Below, one piece after another: positions 1-7,608 of a stretch of 64,000 nucleotides of DNA. The position numbers and the translations under genes were made by a program. Source of the stretch: Clostridiales bacterium UBA3678 (GTDB taxonomy: Bacteria; Bacillota; Clostridia; TANB77; CAG-508); the NCBI GenBank assembly GCA_002372935.1, contig DFJF01000007.1:33293-97292 (forward strand), given 5' to 3'. Position 1 is the stretch's first letter, and each line of letters opens with the position of its first letter. Under the pieces are notes generated by a model that worked only from the letters and a program-made list of their open reading frames with translations, was not told the origin of the DNA and did no database searches.

Positions 1-47
1 TTCTCTTTCAAAAAAGAACCGTCCCTTTTTGAAAAAGAACCGTCCCC
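1..47. repeat. Tandem copies of a REP/MITE-like unit (AAAAAGAACCGTCCC)
   Basis: Two copies of AAAAAGAACCGTCCC lie at 11-25 and 32-46, separated by short T/A runs. The same unit recurs in inverted orientation at 52849-52879, and a diverged dimer lies at 21718-21759. The unit has CTTTCAAA/TTTGAAAG-type inverted ends. Dispersed short palindromic elements with a GGGACGGTTCTT core are seen in many Bacillota genomes and are often linked to RAYT (REP-associated) transposases, but no transposase is in this window. Confidence 0.6.
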
Positions 48-68
48 AAATGAAAGGAGAAAAAATAT

Positions 69-2258
69 ATGTTTAAAGTTTATGAAACAGAATTAGCAGG
101 AAGAAATTTGACAATAGAAACAGGAAAAATAGCAGCACTTGCAAATGGTAGTGTTGTAGTAAGATATGGAGATACAGTTGTTATGGTAAATGTTGCTGCA
201 TCAAAAGAACCAAAAGACGGAATTGATTTCTTTCCATTGTCAGTAGATTATGAAGAAAAACTATATTCAGTAGGAAAGATACCAGGGTCATATACAAAAA
301 GAGAAGGAAAGCCTTCAGATAGGGCAATTCTTACATCAAGAGCTATAGATAGACCTTTAAGACCTTTATTTCCAAAGGATTTCAGAAATGATGTAGTTGT
401 TGTTGCAACAGTTCTTTCTGTAGATCAAGATAATTCACCAGAAGTTGCAGCTATGATAGGTGCTTCTGCAGCACTATCTATTTCAGACATTCCATGGGGT
501 GGACCAACAGCTGCTGTAAATGTAGGCTTAGTTGATGGAGAAATTGTTATAAATCCAAATGAAGAGCAAAGAAAAGTTAGTGATTTAACATTAACTGTTG
601 CAGGAACAGAAGCTAAGATTGCTATGATAGAGGCAGGAGCAAATGAAGTTCCAAATGATGTGATGTTAGATGCAATAAAAAAAGGACATGAAGAAATAAA
701 GAAAATTTGTAAATTTATATCAGATATCAAGGCAGAAATTGGAAGGCCAAAATTTGAATACAAATCATTTTCAGTTGATGAAGATTTATATAATTATTTA
801 TCAGAAAATTATAAAGATGCAATGAAAACTGCTGTAACAGAGAAAGACAAGACTACAAGAGACAACAATATTGCAGAATTAACAGAAAGAATAGATTCAG
901 AATATGCAGAAAAATATGGAGAGGAAAAGCTTGAAGATGATAAAACAGCTATTGGAGAGGCTTTATATAAATTAGAAAAGAAAGTTGTAAGAGACATGAT
1001 TTTCTACGAGCATACACGTGTTGATGGCAGAGGTTTAGACGATATTAGACCATTATCTTGTGAAGTAGGTATTTTGCCTAGAGTACATGGAAGTGCAATG
1101 TTTTCAAGAGGTTTAACACAAGTATTATCAGTTACAACACTTGGAATGGTTAGTGAAGAACAATCTTTAGATGGTATAGATACACAAGATTCTAAGAGAT
1201 ATATGCATCAATACAATTTCCCAGGATATAGTGTTGGAGAGGCAAGAACTTCTCGTGGTCCAGGAAGAAGAGAAATTGGACATGGAGCATTAGCAGAAAA
1301 AGCATTAGTTCCAGTATTACCATCAAAAGAGGAATTTCCTTATGCAATAAGAGTTGTGTCAGAAATTTTATCTTCAAATGGTTCAACTTCTCAAGGAAGT
1401 ATTTGTGCAAGTACATTAAGTTTAATGGATGCTGGAGTTCCAATAAAAAGACCTGTTGCAGGAATTTCTTGTGGGTTAATTACAAATCCAGAAGATCCTA
1501 ATGACTACATTGAAATGACAGATATTCAAGGAATAGAAGATTTCTTTGGAGATATGGACTTTAAAGTCGGAGGAACAGAAAAGGGAATTACAGCAATACA
1601 AGTAGATATTAAAGTAGATGGGTTATCTTATGATATTATAAAAGAAGCATTTGAAAGAACTGAAAAGGCTAGAATGTATATTTTAAATGAAATCATGGCA
1701 CCAGTTATTTCAGAGCCAAGAAAAGAACTTTCACCTTATGCTCCAAAGATTATAACAACAAAAATTAAAGTAGAAAAAATTAAAGATGTTATAGGAACAG
1801 GTGGAAAAGTTATAAATAAAATTATAGAAGAAACAGGAGTTAAAATAGATATTGAAGAAGATGGACAAGTATTTATTTATGGAGAAAATAGTGAAAATGC
1901 TTATGATGCTTTATATATGATAGAAGATATTGTAAGAGAAATCGAAGTAGGTGGAATCTATTATGGCGCAGTAATCCGTACAACATCATTTGGAGCATTT
2001 GTAGATCTTGGAAATGGTAAAGAAGGGCTTGTTCATATTTCTCAAATTTCAGATGAGCATATAAGAAGAGTAGAAGATTATTTAAGTGTTGGACAAAAAG
2101 TTACTGTGAAAGTTACTTCAATAGATCCACAAGGCAGAATTAATTTGACTATGAGAAAATTGAATAAGGCAGACAGTGAAAATAATAATGAAAATAACAA
2201 TGAAAACAACAATGAGGACAAAGAAAATAGTGAAGAAAGCGAAATTCGCACCGAATAA
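69..2258 (+). CDS. pnp: Polyribonucleotide nucleotidyltransferase (PNPase)
   Basis: A 729-aa PNPase, the phosphorolytic 3'-5' exoribonuclease of bacterial mRNA turnover, acting as a cytoplasmic trimer. Two RNase PH-like cores span about residues 5-230 and 305-550. A KH domain follows with its GxxG loop (IGTGGK, about residue 575), then an S1 domain beginning near residue 628 (GGIYYGAVIRTTSFGAF). The last 25 residues are an Asn/Glu-rich tail. Length matches the family. AAAGGAGA at 53-60 precedes the ATG by 8 nt. The usual upstream neighbour rpsO would lie outside the window. A REP-like repeat lies immediately upstream and a terminator immediately downstream. All hallmark regions are present, so identification is firm. 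Confidence 0.98.
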   Translation: MFKVYETELAGRNLTIETGKIAALANGSVVVRYGDTVVMVNVAASKEPKDGIDFFPLSVDYEEKLYSVGKIPGSYTKREGKPSDRAILTSRAIDRPLRPLFPKDFRNDVVVVATVLSVDQDNSPEVAAMIGASAALSISDIPWGGPTAAVNVGLVDGEIVINPNEEQRKVSDLTLTVAGTEAKIAMIEAGANEVPNDVMLDAIKKGHEEIKKICKFISDIKAEIGRPKFEYKSFSVDEDLYNYLSENYKDAMKTAVTEKDKTTRDNNIAELTERIDSEYAEKYGEEKLEDDKTAIGEALYKLEKKVVRDMIFYEHTRVDGRGLDDIRPLSCEVGILPRVHGSAMFSRGLTQVLSVTTLGMVSEEQSLDGIDTQDSKRYMHQYNFPGYSVGEARTSRGPGRREIGHGALAEKALVPVLPSKEEFPYAIRVVSEILSSNGSTSQGSICASTLSLMDAGVPIKRPVAGISCGLITNPEDPNDYIEMTDIQGIEDFFGDMDFKVGGTEKGITAIQVDIKVDGLSYDIIKEAFERTEKARMYILNEIMAPVISEPRKELSPYAPKIITTKIKVEKIKDVIGTGGKVINKIIEETGVKIDIEEDGQVFIYGENSENAYDALYMIEDIVREIEVGGIYYGAVIRTTSFGAFVDLGNGKEGLVHISQISDEHIRRVEDYLSVGQKVTVKVTSIDPQGRINLTMRKLNKADSENNNENNNENNNEDKENSEESEIRTE

Positions 2259-2288
2259 AGTTACTGATATTTTTCAGTAACTTTTTTT
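2258..2288 (+). terminator. Rho-independent terminator after pnp
   Basis: AAGTTACTGA (2258-2267) pairs with TCAGTAACTT (2274-2283), followed by a T run. The pnp stop codon abuts the stem. The minus-strand gene ends at 2287, so the structure probably serves both convergent genes. Confidence 0.85.
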
Positions 2289-2833
2289 AAAACATATTTG
2301 CAGTTGGCAAATATAAATTATCTGGTGGATTTACAAGTACATTATCTGGCTTTTGAACTTGATGTACAGAAAGAACATTGAGAACTGCAATTTCTTTATT
2401 ATTAAAAGTACCTTTTTTTATAATTCCAATTAATTCAATCCAAGTATTGTCTGCAAAAGTTGAAGCTCTTGAATATTCACATAAAAATCCTACAACTAAT
2501 GGACCGAGAATTTTCATTAAATTTCATATCTCTTGCTATTACAAATTGATTTTCATTAAAACCAAGAATTCTATAGACATATCCTGTAATCTTTACTTTT
2601 AGGCCAATATAAGAATCTATATCTTCATTTGAAGATTTCAATACATTAGTATAGTTTGTTTCATTTAGCTCATATACATCCTGAGTTTTGATATCATCAT
2701 CTACATTTTGGACATTTTTAAAAAATACAGTATAAATACAATAAAAAATTATGAATAGAATAATAATTATAGAGAGAACAATAAATAATTTTGTAATAAA
2801 TTTATTATTTATTTTTACATTATATATAAACAT
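2287..2833 (-). CDS. YcgQ-like (TIGR03943/DUF1980-type) membrane-anchored protein, expressed only with a +1 shift at CGG
   Basis: A 181-aa product if one base is skipped. The first frame runs from ATG 2833 (GTG 2842 is the alternative) to a TGA at 2477-2479. It encodes a membrane helix (about residues 13-36) and the start of a domain reading GYVYRILGFNENQFVIARDM. The second frame continues as GPLVVGFLCEYSRASTFADN and a DNTWIELIGIIKKG block to the stop at 2287. The order FVYR...FVIARDM...VGFLCEY...W-E-G...PPDxYxPT is that of the C-terminal domain of YcgQ-type proteins, whose function is unknown. The break falls exactly at an in-frame CGG (2504-2506). Skipping its C gives N-S-G-P-L and restores one continuous domain. 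YcgQ proteins normally pair with a YcgR permease, which is absent here, and this copy is shorter than the usual length of nearly 300 residues. Family assignment is moderate. Confidence 0.6.
2504..2506 (-). other. CGG +1 recoding site 1 (YcgQ-like gene)
   Basis: On the minus strand the codons read AAT TCT CGG TCC, and the frame then closes 8 codons later. Skipping the C gives TCT GGT CCA, rejoining the conserved domain. This is the only CGG codon in the gene (residue 110). The preceding codon ends in a pyrimidine, and the recoded residue would be Gly (GGT). Confidence 0.65.
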
Positions 2834-2861
2834 TTTAATCACCTAGTTAATTGTATTCAGA

Positions 2862-2890
2862 TAGAACAAAAAAAGAACTATTTTGTTCTA
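2862..2890. promoter_or_regulatory. Inverted repeat with SinR-like GTTCT motifs upstream of the matrix operon
   Basis: TAGAACAAAA (2862-2871) and TTTTGTTCTA (2881-2890) form a perfect 10-bp inverted repeat around AAAGAACTA. Read on the minus strand the left half contains GTTCTTT and GTTCTAT in tandem. GTTCTYT is the SinR operator consensus for biofilm genes in Bacillus subtilis. It lies about 100 bp upstream of the -35 of the TasA-like operon and just upstream of the minus-strand YcgQ-like gene. Binding by a SinR-type repressor is inference only. Confidence 0.35.
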
Positions 2891-2914
2891 CGGAAGATGA
2901 ATATTTTACGACAG

Positions 2915-2984
2915 TTATCCACAAAATGTTACAAAACTGTAAAAAAACTGTAAAAAAAATGTAAAAAAAATGTAAATGATATGT
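2915..2984. promoter_or_regulatory. DnaA box followed by six helically phased TGTAAAA repeats
   Basis: TTATCCACA at 2915-2923 is a perfect DnaA box. TGT triplets then recur at 2927, 2938, 2949, 2960, 2971 and 2982, exactly 11 bp apart, most followed by A-tracts of 7-8. Such phasing predicts intrinsically curved DNA directly abutting the -35 element at 2987. It may act as an UP/curvature element or as an array for a DNA-binding protein. Confidence 0.5.
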
Positions 2985-2986
2985 AA

Positions 2987-3015
2987 TTGTATTTAATATT
3001 TTTATATGCTATACT
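2987..3015 (+). promoter_or_regulatory. Sigma-A promoter of the first matrix operon
   Basis: TTGTAT (2987-2992) and TATACT (3010-3015) are separated by 17 bp, giving a start near 3022. The phased A-tract array lies immediately upstream. It drives the TasA-like genes at 3099 and 3938. Confidence 0.65.
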
Positions 3016-3024
3016 ATACTCAAA

Positions 3025-3050
3025 TAAAACAATAGCAGGGTATTGTTTTA
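3025..3050 (+). promoter_or_regulatory. 5' UTR stem-loop with GCAGGG loop
   Basis: TAAAACAATA (3025-3034) pairs perfectly with TATTGTTTTA (3041-3050) around the loop GCAGGG. It begins only a few bases after the predicted transcription start, where a 5'-terminal hairpin can stabilise mRNA or bind a regulator. I do not recognise a riboswitch class. Confidence 0.45.
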
Positions 3051-3098
3051 TGGTATTTAAATATTTGCTATCTAAATTAAACAAAGTTGGTGTTTTAC

Positions 3099-3918
3099 AT
3101 GCAAGAAAATGAAAAAAAGGTTAGCAATCTAGAGCCTGAAAAAGAACAAAATACTAATGCAAAAGAAGAAAAACTAAAAAAAAAAGAAAATGTTGAAAAA
3201 GGTAAAAAGATTGCAGAAAAAAGGAGAGTAAGAAGAAAAGCTAAAAGGTTAGCAGAAGCTAATACGAGAATGAAAATGCTAAGAAAATTATTAGTTATAA
3301 TGCTAGTGTTTTTATTGGTAATATATTTTGTTCTTAAAATAGTGTATGAAACCCGGTAGGTTTACAATTGTTATGGACTCCGCCTCTGACATGAAGGGTG
3401 CTTTGATAATGTATGCAAATAAGGATGAAAAAATTTCTAGAAGAACCTTACAAGCTGATGTTTTGGATTTTATGACAAACATTTCTGGAGATTGGATTCC
3501 CGAAAACATTAATGATGAAGCTGATGGTGGACACAATGGAGATAATTATATAGCTTATACATTCTATGTAGAAAATGTTAGTGACGAAACAATACATTAT
3601 TGGTATAGAATATATATTGATGATGTCATAAAAAATGTAGATGAAGCTATGAGAGTAGCGATATATTTAAATGGTAATAAAACAGTATATGCCAAAAAAA
3701 ACAGATCAACAGGCAAACCTGAAAAAAATACGGTAGCTTTTAAAGACGAAGAAAATGTTATGCTAGAACAGCGAAAAAATTTCAAACCAGGGGATGTTGA
3801 TAAATTTACTATAGTAATATGGATTGAAGGGGATGATCCACAATGCATTGATGATCTTATTGGTGGAGAAATGAAAATGCATATGACCATAACCGAAGAA
3901 CATATTAAACAAGAATAA
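3099..3918 (+). CDS. TasA/camelysin-like matrix protein, expressed only with a +1 shift at CGG
   Basis: A 272-aa product after one skipped base. The N-terminal 50 residues are strongly charged (Lys/Glu-rich), then one membrane helix (LRKLLVIMLVFLLVIYFVLK, about residues 61-80) leads into the secreted domain. The first frame stops at TAG directly after an in-frame CGG (3354-3356). Skipping the C reads Y-E-T-G-R-F-T-I and continues through a camelysin-type beta domain containing YIAYTFYVENVSDE, YRIYIDDV and DKFTIVIWIEGDDPQC. The W-x-E-G-x-D-P signature recurs in the next gene (IWLEGQDPDC). Homologues are SipW-processed subunits of extracellular fibres. ATG 3099 is preferred over TTG 3087, although its ribosome site is weak. 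Spacing to the next matrix gene is 19 nt, so they are co-transcribed. The family is clear; the exact role (fibre or anchor subunit) is not. Confidence 0.75.
3354..3356 (+). other. CGG +1 recoding site 2 (TasA-like gene)
   Basis: The codons read GAA ACC CGG TAG, so the zero frame terminates immediately after CGG. Skipping the C gives ACC GGT AGG TTT and enters the long downstream frame. It is residue 86 of the product, just after the membrane helix. No other in-frame CGG occurs in the gene. Confidence 0.7.
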
Positions 3919-3937
3919 ACAAAAAGGAGAAAAAATT

Positions 3938-4969
3938 ATGAGTAGAAGAAGTAGAAAAAGTAAGAGAAGAATACATTCTTTGTATATGATGTTATTATTA
4001 ACTGCTATACTTTTAATATTATCATCTTATGCGTGGTTCTCAGCGAACCGTGAGGTTTCAATTACTGGAATTACTGCACATGTATCAGCAGCTGAAGGTT
4101 TGCAAATTTCTTTAGATGGTGTTGCATGGGGGTCTAGTGTAGAAGTAAATGAATCAAATTTAGCTAATGCAAAAGCTGAAAGTACTAAATATACTGTTAA
4201 CAATTATACTTGGCCAGACCAATTAGAGCCAGTATCAACAGATGGTACATTTACAGGGTCAGACATTAACTTTTATTCTGGTGATATAAGTGCAGATGGA
4301 GCAACATTATCAGGTGTAACTGCAGCGGCTACAACAAGCAATAAATACATAGCTTTTGATATTTATTTAAAAAATGCATCATCAAAAGCAAAAGATAATT
4401 TACAATTAAGTACAGGATCTTATGTAAAAATTAATAAAGATGAAGGAAAAGCAGCTACAGGACTTGAATATAGTACAAGAACAGGTATGTTACTATATAG
4501 CAATACTGCTGTATTCACAGCTGCTCAGGAAGATATTGTTAATCTTGCATCAGGAACACCTCTTGCTGCAATTTGGGAGCCAAATTATAATAAACACATA
4601 GCTGAAATTGTAAAAAATGATCCAAGAATTGATGCAGAAGATACAGTATTTAATACACTAGGACTTACAGCTAAATCTTCTGGAAACGATGTAGCAGAAG
4701 CAAATAGAAAAGAATTAAAAAAAGATGGTGATGATGGATATTTAGCTGCACCAGTTACTATTAAAACAGATGGAGAAAATGGAACTGTAACTAATATGTT
4801 AGCAGTTGATGGAACTACACAATTGGAATTGAAACCAAATACTATTATGAAAGCTAGAATGTATATATGGCTTGAAGGACAAGATCCTGATTGTCAAGAT
4901 ACAGCTTCAACTGGTAAAGCATTTGATATACAATTTAATTTAACAAAACCAGTTGCTACAGCACCATAG
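3938..4969 (+). CDS. TasA/camelysin-like secreted matrix fibre protein
   Basis: A 343-aa secreted protein. A Lys/Arg-rich N-terminus (SRRSRKSKRR) precedes a membrane segment ending in SSYAWFSANREVSITG, the typical signal-peptide exit of SipW-processed camelysin/TasA proteins (S-x-A-x-F). The mature part is rich in Thr, Ser and Asn, has no cysteines except one near the C-terminus, and carries the IWLEGQDPDCQ motif close to its end, shared with the upstream gene. AAAAGGAG lies 9 nt before the ATG. It is the second gene of the operon starting at 2987 and ends in a strong terminator. By family analogy the mature protein assembles into extracellular fibres after cleavage by the SipW-like peptidase at 6959. 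Confidence in family is high, in detailed role moderate. Confidence 0.8.
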   Translation: MSRRSRKSKRRIHSLYMMLLLTAILLILSSYAWFSANREVSITGITAHVSAAEGLQISLDGVAWGSSVEVNESNLANAKAESTKYTVNNYTWPDQLEPVSTDGTFTGSDINFYSGDISADGATLSGVTAAATTSNKYIAFDIYLKNASSKAKDNLQLSTGSYVKINKDEGKAATGLEYSTRTGMLLYSNTAVFTAAQEDIVNLASGTPLAAIWEPNYNKHIAEIVKNDPRIDAEDTVFNTLGLTAKSSGNDVAEANRKELKKDGDDGYLAAPVTIKTDGENGTVTNMLAVDGTTQLELKPNTIMKARMYIWLEGQDPDCQDTASTGKAFDIQFNLTKPVATAP

Positions 4970-4997
4970 TTATAAAATATATAAATTTAGATAATGG

Positions 4998-5048
4998 CAA
5001 AACGAAGTGAAAGATATATTATGTTAAAATCTTTCACTTCCGTTTTTG
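4998..5048 (+). terminator. Terminator closing the first matrix operon
   Basis: AAAACGAAGTGAAAGAT pairs with ATCTTTCACTTCCGTTTT (one bulged base) around an AT-rich loop, followed by T residues. Confidence 0.85.
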
Positions 5049-5076
5049 AATTATTACAATATAAAATTTAAATATG

Positions 5077-5141
5077 AAATATAATTATGAAAATAAATAT
5101 AATGGATAAAATAAAATATATTTATTTTCATAATTATATTT
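5077..5141 (+). promoter_or_regulatory. Perfect 25-bp inverted repeat just upstream of a ribosome binding site
   Basis: The arms 5077-5101 and 5117-5141 are perfectly complementary over 25 bp with a 15-nt loop and sit two bases before AAAAAGGAG of the small gene at 5161. The arms are nearly all A/T and lack a trailing T run, so this is not a standard terminator. In RNA it would form a long double helix suitable for RNase III cleavage or stabilisation. As DNA it is a large palindrome that could be an operator. I see no clear -35/-10 pair between the terminator and this hairpin. Confidence 0.55.
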
Positions 5142-5160
5142 TAAAAAAGGAGTCAAGAAA

Positions 5161-5295
5161 ATGAATGTAGATATAAACATCAATGATATTAGCAATGATG
5201 ACTTAATTTTATTATACAATAAAGTAGAAGATTTCATAAAATTTTTAGATGGAGAAATTACCTCAAGAGAAGTTGAAAAAACTACAAAAAAATGA
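5161..5295 (+). CDS. Small acidic protein, 44 aa, unknown function
   Basis: ATG at 5161 with AAAAAGGAG 8-10 nt upstream opens a 44-codon frame ending at TGA 5293-5295. The product is acidic in its first half (MNVDININDISNDDL) and predicted helical and Lys-rich at the end (EVEKTTKK), with no membrane segment or signal. The strong ribosome site, clean stop and position 23 nt ahead of the 539-aa gene support it as a real first gene of the operon that ends with the signal peptidase. I do not recognise the family. It could be a small partner of the next protein or a translational leader. Confidence 0.5.
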   Translation: MNVDININDISNDDLILLYNKVEDFIKFLDGEITSREVEKTTKK

Positions 5296-5317
5296 TATCT
5301 AGATTGGGAGAATTTTT

Positions 5318-6937
5318 ATGGATGATGAAGTAGAAAGTGTAAGGGAAAAAATAAATAGGCAAATAGATATAGATAAAGAAGTATTGTCGGCTTTACCTGT
5401 AAATAACAAAAAAAATCTAAAAGCATATAAAGATAAAGTGGCAGAAGTAAAAAAAGAATATGAATATTATCTAGAAAAAGTTACTCAGGAAATGAAAAGG
5501 AGAGTAATAAAAATTGAATCTATATTGCCTGATCCAAAAATAGCAAAACTAGAACAAGAAATTCAATACATGGATAAAATTAAACTTTTAAATAAAGACA
5601 TTACATCATTTGAAAAAATGGAATTAGACGAGATTTTATTTGTTTTAAAAAGATTTTACAAAAACAATCTTGAACTTGTAAATGATGCAATAGTCAGAGT
5701 TTTAGAAAAATTTAGAATGGTTGGAATTGATTTAAAAGGAAATGATTTTAATTATAGTTTATATGCAAAAGAATATATGACAGTATTTTTAGAGGAAGCT
5801 AAATTAGGAAATTCAAACTCTCCTAAAGTAAAGGAAACATTTGAACAAATTTATTGGAAATGTCCAGATATTATTATTCATATAGAAATGAATTTTAGAA
5901 ATTTATATTTAAAAAATGAAAAAGTAATAGATAAATATTTTAACACTGCAAGTAAGCAAATTATGAAAGAACTTGGCTTAAATCAAGAAGAAGCAATTGC
6001 TAAATATAATTCAATGAATGATAAACTAATAGATATGAAAAATAAAGATACAGCATTAATCTTAGAAAAATTTTTAAAGGGAAAAGAAGTTATAAAAAAT
6101 TATGAAGAGATTACGATAAAGAAAAATTATAAAAAATTATTAGGAGTAGATCAAAAAGAGATAGAAGACGATAAATTAGAAGAATATAATAGCAATATTT
6201 TCAAAATGTCAAATAGTTTATATGAATACAAAAATTATTTGAAGTTTAAATTTATATATGATGAGATTTTAGAGATATATAAAAGTAATGAAAAATTTAA
6301 TACACAATGTAATGGAATAAGAAAACAAATTAACAAATTAGAGACAAAACTATTTAAGACAAATAAAAGAGTTGAAAGTCTAGCAAATCATAAAGGATTG
6401 ATATTAAAGTTATTTAATAAATCAAATCAAAACAATAATAAATTAGAAAATATTAATACTGATGCAAATGAAAGAATATTAGAATTAAAAGAGTTATATA
6501 GAAAATATGAAACAAATAAAATAAAATCTATTATTGTGACAAAATTGAATGATTCATCAACTATTTATGATGCATTAGTATTAGTTGCTCCATTTTATTC
6601 ATTTTTGGTTGAGACAATTATCAAACATTTTGAAGACATCTCACAAGATAACATCAGAAAGACTATAGAGGAATTTCGCGAATTTATTAAATATCCATAT
6701 ATCACAATTATAAATAATATAAAAATTTCTGAAGAGAAAGATATTACCATAGTAATAAAAGATAAATATAATCTATGTGACATAAATGTAACAAAAGGGG
6801 ACTTAGATGAAGATAATATTGATAATTTAATTTTAAGTGTAGAAAGTATTTGCAAATATAATTATTTAAGACATAGTAAAATTAAATTAGATGATGTAAA
6901 TTTTGTGTTACAAGCTAAAAAAATTTTAGAAGTATAA
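5318..6937 (+). CDS. 539-aa coiled-coil protein of the matrix cluster, unknown function
   Basis: A cytoplasmic-looking, Lys/Glu/Asn-rich, almost entirely helical protein. It has predicted coiled coils in the first 90 residues (VAEVKKEYEYYLEKVTQEMK) and around residues 325-400. No signal peptide, membrane helix, nucleotide-binding motif or metal site is visible. The C-terminal 60 residues look more globular with a beta pattern (KISEEKDITIVIKDKYNL). GGGAG lies 8 nt before the ATG. It sits between a 44-aa small gene and a SipW-type signal peptidase, downstream of two camelysin genes, so a role linked to matrix production or secretion is plausible but inferred only from position. I do not recognise a family. 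Confidence 0.6.
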   Translation: MDDEVESVREKINRQIDIDKEVLSALPVNNKKNLKAYKDKVAEVKKEYEYYLEKVTQEMKRRVIKIESILPDPKIAKLEQEIQYMDKIKLLNKDITSFEKMELDEILFVLKRFYKNNLELVNDAIVRVLEKFRMVGIDLKGNDFNYSLYAKEYMTVFLEEAKLGNSNSPKVKETFEQIYWKCPDIIIHIEMNFRNLYLKNEKVIDKYFNTASKQIMKELGLNQEEAIAKYNSMNDKLIDMKNKDTALILEKFLKGKEVIKNYEEITIKKNYKKLLGVDQKEIEDDKLEEYNSNIFKMSNSLYEYKNYLKFKFIYDEILEIYKSNEKFNTQCNGIRKQINKLETKLFKTNKRVESLANHKGLILKLFNKSNQNNNKLENINTDANERILELKELYRKYETNKIKSIIVTKLNDSSTIYDALVLVAPFYSFLVETIIKHFEDISQDNIRKTIEEFREFIKYPYITIINNIKISEEKDITIVIKDKYNLCDINVTKGDLDEDNIDNLILSVESICKYNYLRHSKIKLDDVNFVLQAKKILEV

Positions 6938-6958
6938 AGATCTTGAGAGGAATTTATT

Positions 6959-7576
6959 GTGAATGGAGTAAAGAAAGAACAACTAGATATGAGAGCTATA
7001 AAAGCAATAATAATTAATATTTTGTATATAATTATTATTCCAATAATAGTATTTGATTTAATTTTAATAATACAAGCAGAACGTAATCCTGAAGTTACTC
7101 CAAGTGCTTTTGGAATAAAAACATTTACAATTATTTCTGGAAGTATGAGCCCTGTAATAAATATTGATGACATTATTATTGTTGAAGAATGCTCAAAATC
7201 AGATTTAGAATTAAATGATATAATTACATTCAAAATTGATAATGAAATTATTACACATAGAATAATAAATATACAAAATGTAGATGGCAGATTGGTTTAT
7301 ATAACAAAAGGAGACAGAAACGAAGTGTCTGATACTGAAAAAATAGAGTTTGGACAGATAGAAGGAAAGTATCTTTTTAGAATACCTAAACTTGGCAAAT
7401 TGTCTAATTGGTTAAAAAATAAAGTTGTATTTGGTTTTATCTTAACATTTTTATGTATGGGATATATTATGCAAAGGATATTATTATATAGAAAAGTAGA
7501 CAGGAAAGAGAGAAGAAAAGAAAAGAGAATAAAATTTGAGGAATCCAAAAAAAATAAAGATAAAAAAGAAATTTGA
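6959..7576 (+). CDS. sipW: SipW-type (ER-type) signal peptidase I
   Basis: A 205-aa S26B-type signal peptidase. Two membrane segments flank the catalytic domain (about residues 14-34 and 157-176). The nucleophile lies in IISGSMSP (about residue 60) and the general base is His in IITHRII (about residue 99), the Ser-His arrangement of SipW/ER peptidases instead of Ser-Lys. TKGDRN follows as in the family. The C-terminal tail is very basic. Start is GTG 6959 with GAGAGG upstream. The likely substrates are the camelysin-like proteins at 3099 and 3938, since SipW enzymes process neighbouring TasA/camelysin proteins. The stop codon is inside the stem of the following terminator. Confidence 0.88.
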   Translation: MNGVKKEQLDMRAIKAIIINILYIIIIPIIVFDLILIIQAERNPEVTPSAFGIKTFTIISGSMSPVINIDDIIIVEECSKSDLELNDIITFKIDNEIITHRIINIQNVDGRLVYITKGDRNEVSDTEKIEFGQIEGKYLFRIPKLGKLSNWLKNKVVFGFILTFLCMGYIMQRILLYRKVDRKERRKEKRIKFEESKKNKDKKEI

Positions 7577-7606
7577 AACAAATATAAGTTTCAAATTTCT
7601 TTTTTA
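7567..7606. terminator. Bidirectional terminator between convergent genes
   Basis: AGAAATTTGAAAC (7567-7579) pairs with GTTTCAAATTTCT (7588-7600). A T run follows on the plus strand and an A run precedes it, so it also works for the minus-strand gene ending at 7609. Confidence 0.85.
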
Positions 7607-7608
7607 TT

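Noticed and set aside
2287..2842. Annotating the YcgQ-like locus as two separate genes or a plain pseudogene
   Set aside because: Both halves belong to one domain, only a single base separates them, and the break coincides with CGG as in four other genes. A decaying gene would be expected to carry varied lesions.
2862..2890. LexA/SOS box (GAAC...GTTC)
   Set aside because: The spacing between GAAC and GTTC is too large for the Gram-positive or clostridial LexA consensus and the neighbouring genes are not SOS genes. SinR-like reading fits better.
2927..2984. CRISPR or tandem-repeat minisatellite
   Set aside because: The 11-bp repeat has no spacers and is only A-tract plus TGT. It is better explained as phased curvature next to a promoter.
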